A stretch of 7,563 bases of DNA from Streptomyces sp. NRRL F-6492. Lineage in GTDB: Bacteria > Actinomycetota > Actinomycetes > Streptomycetales > Streptomycetaceae. The DNA lies in contig NZ_LGEG01000066.1 of assembly GCF_001280125.1 (NCBI RefSeq), forward strand, positions 1 to 7,563, read 5' to 3'. Position numbers and translations under genes: made by a program. Position 1 is the first letter of the stretch, and every line of letters begins with the position of its first letter. Below, piece after piece: positions 5,718-7,563 of this stretch. The notes beneath the pieces were generated by a model. The model had not been told where the DNA came from. It did no database searches and saw only the letters and a list, made by a program, of their open reading frames with translations.

Positions 5718-7563
5718 CGATGGCCTCCTTGATGGCCTCCTTGAGGACGGCGGCGAGCTGTTCGGCCTTGAACGGCATCCCGTTGACCTGGGTGTGGCTG
5801 CGGGCGTCCACCAGGTAGCGGGCCCGGATCAGGGTGGCGAGCTGGCCGAGGTTCATCTCCGGCACGACCACCGTGTCGTAGTGCCGCAGGACGTCGCCGA
5901 GGTTGCGGGGGAAGGGGTTGAGGTGGCGCAGGTGGGCCTGGGCGATCGCCCCGCCCTCCCGGCGGATACGCCGGACGGCCGCCGTGACCGGCCCGTAGGT
6001 CGACCCCCAGCCCAGCACCAGGGTGCGGGCCCGGTCCGGGTCGTCGACGTCGAGGTCGGGGACGGCGATGTTGTCGGTCTTGGCCTGGCGGGTGCGGACC
6101 ATGAAGTCGTGGTTGGCCGGGTCGTAGGAGATGTTCCCCGTCCCGTCCTGCTTCTCGATTCCCCCGATCCGGTGCTCCAGGCCCGCCGTGCCGGGCACCG
6201 CCCAGGGGCGGGCCAGGGTCTCGGGGTCGCGTTTGTAGGGCCAGAACACCTCCGTCCCGTCCGGCAGTTCGTGGTTGGGGCCGGTGGCGAACGTGGTCCG
6301 CAGATCCGGCAGCTCGCCGGTCTCGGGGATGCGCCAGGGCTCGGAGCCGTTGGCGAGGTAGCCGTCGGACAGCAGGAAGACCGGGGTGCGGTAGGTCAGG
6401 GCGATCCGGGCGGCCTCCAGGGCCGCGTCGAAGCAGTCGCCCGGCGTGCGGGGCGCGACCACCGGCACCGGCGCCTCCCCGTTGCGCCCGTACATCGCCT
6501 GCAGCAGATCGGCCTGCTCGGTCTTGGTCGGCAGCCCCGTCGAGGGACCGCCGCGCTGGATGTCCACGATCAGCAGCGGCAGCTCCAGCGACACCGCCAG
6601 CCCGATCGTCTCCGACTTCAGCGCCACCCCGGGACCGGAGGTGGTGGTCACCGCCAGCGAGCCGCCGAACGCCGCGCCCAGCGCCGCGCCGATCCCGGCG
6701 ATCTCGTCCTCCGCCTGGAACGTGCGCACGCCGAAGTTCTTGTGCCGGCTCAGTTCGTGCAGGATGTCGGAGGCCGGCGTGATCGGATACGAGCCCAGGT
6801 ACAGCGGCAGGTCGGCCTGCCGGGCGGCCGCGATCAGCCCGTAGGACAGGGCCAGGTTCCCCGAGATGTTGCGGTAGACGCCGGCGGGGAAGGCGGCGGT
6901 GGCGGGGGCGACCTCGTAGGAGACGGCGAAGTCCTCCGTCGTCTCCCCGAAGTTCCAGCCCGCCCGGAACGCGGCCACGTTCGCCTCCGCGATCCGCGGC
7001 CTCTTCGCGAACTTCGCCCGCAAGAACGCCTCGGTGCCCTCCGTCGGCCGGTGATACATCCACGACAGCAGCCCCAGCGCGAACATGTTCTTCGACCGCT
7101 CGGCCTCCTTGCGCGGCAGCCCGAAGTCCTTCAGCGCCTCCAGCGTCAGCGTCGTCAGCGGCACCGGATGCACCCGGTAGCCCTCCAGCGAACCGTCCTC
7201 CAGCGGCGAGACCGCATAGCCGACCTTCGCCATCGCCCGCTTGGCGAACTCGTCCGTGTTGACGATGACCTCCCCGCCGTAGGGCACGTCGGCGATGTTC
7301 GCCTTCAGCGCGGCCGGGTTCATCGCCACCAGCACGTTCGGCGCGTCACCGGGAGTGAGGATGTCGTGGTCGGCGAAGTGCAGCTGGAACGAGGACACCC
7401 CCGGCAGCGTCCCGGCCGGCGCACGGATCTCCGCCGGGAAATTCGGCAGCGTCGACAGGTCGTTGCCGAACGACGCCGTCTCCGAGGTGAACCGGTCACC
7501 CGTCAACTGCATCCCGTCACCCGAATCACCCGCGAAACGGATGATCACCCGATCGAGCCGGCG
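5710..7563 (-). CDS. korA: 2-oxoacid (2-oxoglutarate) ferredoxin oxidoreductase, alpha subunit (fused gamma-alpha; 5' end cut by window)
   Basis: Large subunit partner of KorB. The frame is open to the right window edge, encoding RRLDR before the first in-window GTG (7548). That stretch looks like ordinary protein, so the true start is probably outside and at least 617 residues are present. Numbered from the GTG, the gamma-type domain covers about 1-200 (FAGDSGDGMQ near the start). The alpha-type pyrimidine-binding region starts near 230, with YPITP at 254-258, FQAEDE at 277-282 and GGPSTGLPTKTEQAD at 333-347. The C-terminal part (about 505-612) resembles the family's transketolase-C-like domain. 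No cysteine-rich ferredoxin domain is visible, as expected for the two-subunit actinobacterial type; the iron-sulfur cysteines are in KorB. The stop overlaps the korB start by 8 bases (ATGAGTGA), indicating coupled translation and equal stoichiometry. The promoter lies beyond the window. Confidence 0.93.
   Translation of the reverse strand, partial: RRLDRVIIRFAGDSGDGMQLTGDRFTSETASFGNDLSTLPNFPAEIRAPAGTLPGVSSFQLHFADHDILTPGDAPNVLVAMNPAALKANIADVPYGGEVIVNTDEFAKRAMAKVGYAVSPLEDGSLEGYRVHPVPLTTLTLEALKDFGLPRKEAERSKNMFALGLLSWMYHRPTEGTEAFLRAKFAKRPRIAEANVAAFRAGWNFGETTEDFAVSYEVAPATAAFPAGVYRNISGNLALSYGLIAAARQADLPLYLGSYPITPASDILHELSRHKNFGVRTFQAEDEIAGIGAALGAAFGGSLAVTTTSGPGVALKSETIGLAVSLELPLLIVDIQRGGPSTGLPTKTEQADLLQAMYGRNGEAPVPVVAPRTPGDCFDAALEAARIALTYRTPVFLLSDGYLANGSEPWRIPETGELPDLRTTFATGPNHELPDGTEVFWPYKRDPETLARPWAVPGTAGLEHRIGGIEKQDGTGNISYDPANHDFMVRTRQAKTDNIAVPDLDVDDPDRARTLVLGWGSTYGPVTAAVRRIRREGGAIAQAHLRHLNPFPRNLGDVLRHYDTVVVPEMNLGQLATLIRARYLVDARSHTQVNGMPFKAEQLAAVLKEAIKEAIDE
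5719..5742 (-). promoter_or_regulatory. Doubled Shine-Dalgarno sequence for korB
   Basis: Read on the minus strand, a 12-base unit (AAGGAGGCCATC) occurs twice back to back within the last codons of korA, where it encodes KEAI-KEAI. The proximal AAGGAGG (5724-5730) lies 6 bases before the korB ATG, which is ideal spacing. The distal one (5736-5742) is 12 bases further upstream. Confidence 0.7.

Noticed and set aside
4575..5732. A 385-codon + strand open frame opposite korB
   Set aside because: Its Gly/Val/Asp-rich translation is the mirror of korB codons, and no domain or motif is visible; korB on the minus strand has all family motifs.
7546..7548. GTG at 7548 as the korA start
   Set aside because: The frame continues upstream to the window edge with plausible protein sequence (RRLDR), the following VIIRFAGDSGDG motif is normally internal in actinobacterial KorA, and no ribosome site is seen before the GTG.

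Overview
This window looks like Streptomyces, or a close actinobacterial relative. It is very GC-rich by eye (well above 70%), codon third positions are almost always G or C, and gene junctions are tight. The proteins are also typical: receptor-like Ser/Thr kinases joined to a solute-binding domain, and a two-subunit KorA/KorB 2-oxoacid:ferredoxin oxidoreductase.

Left part (1-4558, + strand): two tandem paralogous genes, 6 bp apart and probably translationally coupled. Each encodes an N-terminal PknB-type Ser/Thr kinase, a conserved juxtamembrane stretch, one hydrophobic segment preceded by a twin-arginine-like motif, and a C-terminal LivK-type (type I periplasmic binding protein) domain. The predicted design is a cytoplasmic kinase with an extracytoplasmic ligand-binding sensor. 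The first gene is odd. Its reading frame stays open to the left window edge, and its kinase domain is preceded in frame by a broken third copy of a kinase hinge region (1-120, about 96% identical to 379-498) and a proline-rich linker. The codon where its own start would be expected is CTT.

Middle (4559-4622): a short convergent intergenic region with a strong GC hairpin (4561-4588) and a second, bulged hairpin (4606-4636) that overlaps the korB stop codon.

Right part (4623-7563, - strand): korA (5' end cut by the window edge) and korB, overlapping by 8 bases as ATGAGTGA. Together they encode a ferredoxin-linked 2-oxoacid oxidoreductase, most likely for 2-oxoglutarate. korB carries a perfect 42-bp tandem duplication near its 3' end, which adds 14 residues. 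The korA/korB junction has a tandemly doubled Shine-Dalgarno-like sequence.

The kinase pair and korAB converge and do not form one operon, so a functional link between them is only a hypothesis. No stretch above 300 bases lacks a gene. No tRNA, rRNA, CRISPR array or insertion sequence was seen. Promoters of both operons must lie outside the window.
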